From assembly GCA_028274465.1 (NCBI GenBank), contig CM051457.1, positions 16,813,097 through 16,877,096 of the forward strand: 64,000 nucleotides of DNA, in the 5' to 3' direction. The position numbers were made by a program, and so were the translations under genes. Source of the DNA: Plantago ovata. Its lineage: Eukaryota > Streptophyta > Magnoliopsida > Lamiales > Plantaginaceae. This document shows positions 62,221 through 64,000 of this stretch, one piece after another; position 1 is the stretch's first letter; each line of letters begins with the position of its first letter. The notes under the pieces are model-generated. The model ran no database searches. It saw nothing but the letters and a program-made list of their open reading frames with translations, and was not told the origin of the DNA.

Positions 62221-64000
62221 TCCCCCTCAAGAGGTGCGTATAGATCTTGTATGCACATCTTGGAAGTGAGATCTTGAAGATGTTCTCTGGTTAAGGCCTT
62301 AGTAAAGACATCTGCAAGCTGCTTCTTGGTTGGAACATAAGAAACTTGGATTACTCCTTCAAGAACTTTGTCTCTGACAAAGTGACAATCGATTTCCAGA
62401 TGTTTAGTTCTCTCATGAAACACCGGATTCTTAGTAAGATGTATGGCAGACTGGTTATCACAGAAAAGAGTAATTGGTGACTTGCAGTAAATTTTGAAAT
62501 CCTTCAAAAGAGAAATAAGCCAAATGATTTCACAACTAGTAAATGCTAAGGCTCTATATTCAGCTTCTGAAGATGATTTACTGACTGTTGACTGCTTCTT
62601 ACTCTTCCAACTGATCAAAGACTTACCCAAGAAAACACAATAACCAGTAGTAGACTTCCTAGTAAAGGGACATGAAGCCCAATCAAAATCACAATATGCA
62701 GTAAGGTAAGTTCCTGATCCAAAGCTAAAAAGAATCCCTTGGCCAGGTGAACCTTTAAGGTATCTAACAACTCTTAATGCAGCTGTCATGTGTTCAACTG
62801 TAGGCTTATCCATAAATTGGCTTAAGATCCCTACAGCAAAAGTGATGTCTGGTCTGGTAATGTTGAGATAAATCAACTTTCCTACCAGCTTTCTGTAAGA
62901 TGTAACATCATGAATGACATTATCACCATCTGCAAACAATTTCAGATTCACCTCCATTGGTGTCACTACAGGCTTACATTCAGTAAGACCTGTCTCTTGC
63001 AACATTTCCAGAACATATTTTCTCTGACAAACATGTAAACCTTGAGCTGTCTTTGTTACTTCTAAACCAAGAAAGTACTTGACATTACCAAGATCTCTTA
63101 TCTTGAAAGCAGAATGCAAAGACTTCTTTACTGCATCAATTTGCTCATTTGATGATCATGTGATGATAATATCATCAACATAGACAAGCAAAGCAATAAA
63201 GTGATCTGCAGAACTCTTGGTAAAGAGTGAATAATCTGCTGCTGACTGTACAAAATCGAGTTTAACAAGAATCTCAGTTAACTTGTAGTTCCATTGTCTG
63301 GATGCTTGTTTCAATCCATACAATGACTTTGTTAACTTGAGAACCGGCTTCTACTTGCACATAGCAGCTTGTTGGATTATCTCCCCCTGAAACAAGTAGC
63401 CAGGAGGAGCATCCATGTAAATGTCCTCAAAGAGGTCACCATTTAAGAAGGCATTGGCCACGTCCATTTGTTCACAAGGCCATTGAAAATGTGCTACGAG
63501 AGCAATGAAAGTCCGAACAGTGGTAAGTTTGGCCACCGGACTGAATGTTTCTAAATAATCCAGCCCATATTGCTGCGAGTTGCCTTTAGCCACAAGGCGT
63601 GCTTTGTACTTGTCTATAGAACCATCAGCCTTAAGCTTAGTTTTATAGACGTACTTGCACCCAATAGGACTATGGCCAACAGGCAAAAGAACCTCTTTCC
63701 AGGTTTGATTATTCTTAAGAGCTTGCAACTCTTGATCCATGGCATCTTGCCAGTGAGAAGAAACAACAGCTTCATGATAGAACTTAGGATCTTGATGAAC
63801 CATGAGCATAAGAGAAAATGTTCTATCAGAGGAAGGCAAATGATCATAAGACATAATTGCAAATAGGATACCTACTAGCAGATCTGGGAAGTGGTACCTG
63901 TTGCAACATGTACAAGTAGAAATCTTTGTATCTGGAATTTGGCATCTTCACTCTATGAGAAACCTTAAGAGATGGTGGAGGAAGGGAAACAACTGGTTCC
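61808..64000 (-). mobile_element. Ty1/copia retrotransposon, decayed 3' half, continues past the window
   Basis: On the minus strand, from the right edge: a linker region (KVSHRVKMPNSRYKDFY…), then reverse transcriptase (WQDAMDQELQALKNN, KYVYKTKLKADGSIDKYKAR, QMDVANAFLNGDL, YVDDIII at about 63,171-63,191, RDLGNVKYFLGLEV). RNase H of the copia type follows (STTGYCVFLG, SWKSKKQSTVSKSSSEAEYR, FCDNQSAIHLTKNPVFHERT, KQLADVFTKAL). In-frame stops lie at 63351-63353 (TAG) and 63156-63158 (TGA, just after YVDDIIIT). A frame break near 63,855 separates the linker from the reverse transcriptase. The copy is therefore non-autonomous. Gag, protease, integrase and the 5' LTR would lie beyond 64,000. Confidence 0.92.

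Noticed and set aside
1..64000. Search for tRNA, rRNA, CRISPR arrays, bacterial operons or a biosynthetic gene cluster
   Set aside because: None seen. The neighbouring genes have unrelated functions, and no short regularly spaced palindromic repeats or cloverleaf sequences were noticed by eye.

Overview
This is a nuclear plant (eudicot) genome window. The evidence is GT-AG introns throughout, AT-rich intergenic DNA, plant-specific families (GT34 xyloglucan xylosyltransferases, GH17-X8 proteins, clade-type PP2C), Stowaway-like MITEs, a Ty1/copia element and a LINE remnant. I cannot name the species. No rRNA, tRNA or CRISPR was seen.

Layout. 992-11904 (-): a divergent NAA35/MAK10-like NatC subunit gene whose last exon(s) lie off the left edge; it carries a duplicated internal exon and a tandem array in intron 1. 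14523-22609 (-): a complete 15-exon CARM1/PRMT4 arginine methyltransferase gene, 520 aa. 22.6-27.6 kb: gene-poor, with a possible LTR fragment. 27585-28988 and 32420-33898 (-): a tandem pair of xyloglucan 6-xylosyltransferases, one intronless and one with a single intron, separated by a MITE and a dead LINE tail. 36768-38651 (+): heat-shock-factor-binding protein with an AT-AC U12-type intron. 39824-43093 (+): AlaX-type alanyl-tRNA editing protein. 45141-45767 (+): bS6-family (mitochondrial-type) ribosomal protein. 48661-51597 (+): PP2C phosphatase. 52585-54298 and 58992-60787 (-): a tandem pair of secreted GH17+X8 proteins. 61182-61457 (+): a C-terminal PCNA fragment. 61808 to the right edge (-): 3' half of a decayed Ty1/copia retrotransposon with its 3' LTR.

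How the genes relate. They do not form a pathway or cluster. Two local duplications concern the cell wall: the XXT pair (xyloglucan side chains) and the GH17-X8 pair (beta-1,3-glucan binding). The rest are housekeeping or regulatory: protein N-acetylation, arginine methylation, HSF control, tRNA proofreading, organelle translation and dephosphorylation.

The most notable observation is that both GH17-X8 paralogues have lost both catalytic glutamates (GNE to GNN, GExGWP to GQxGWP) while keeping the fold, the X8 cysteines and intact splicing. They look like a tandem family of pseudoenzymes, perhaps acting as glucan-binding proteins. Also notable are the textbook AT-AC intron in the HSBP gene, the NAA35 copy that lost its signature motif and duplicated an exon, and a 661-bp MULE-like element with a perfect 9-bp target duplication. 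Splice junctions were chosen by hand from reading-frame continuity and splice consensus; transcripts would be needed to confirm them.
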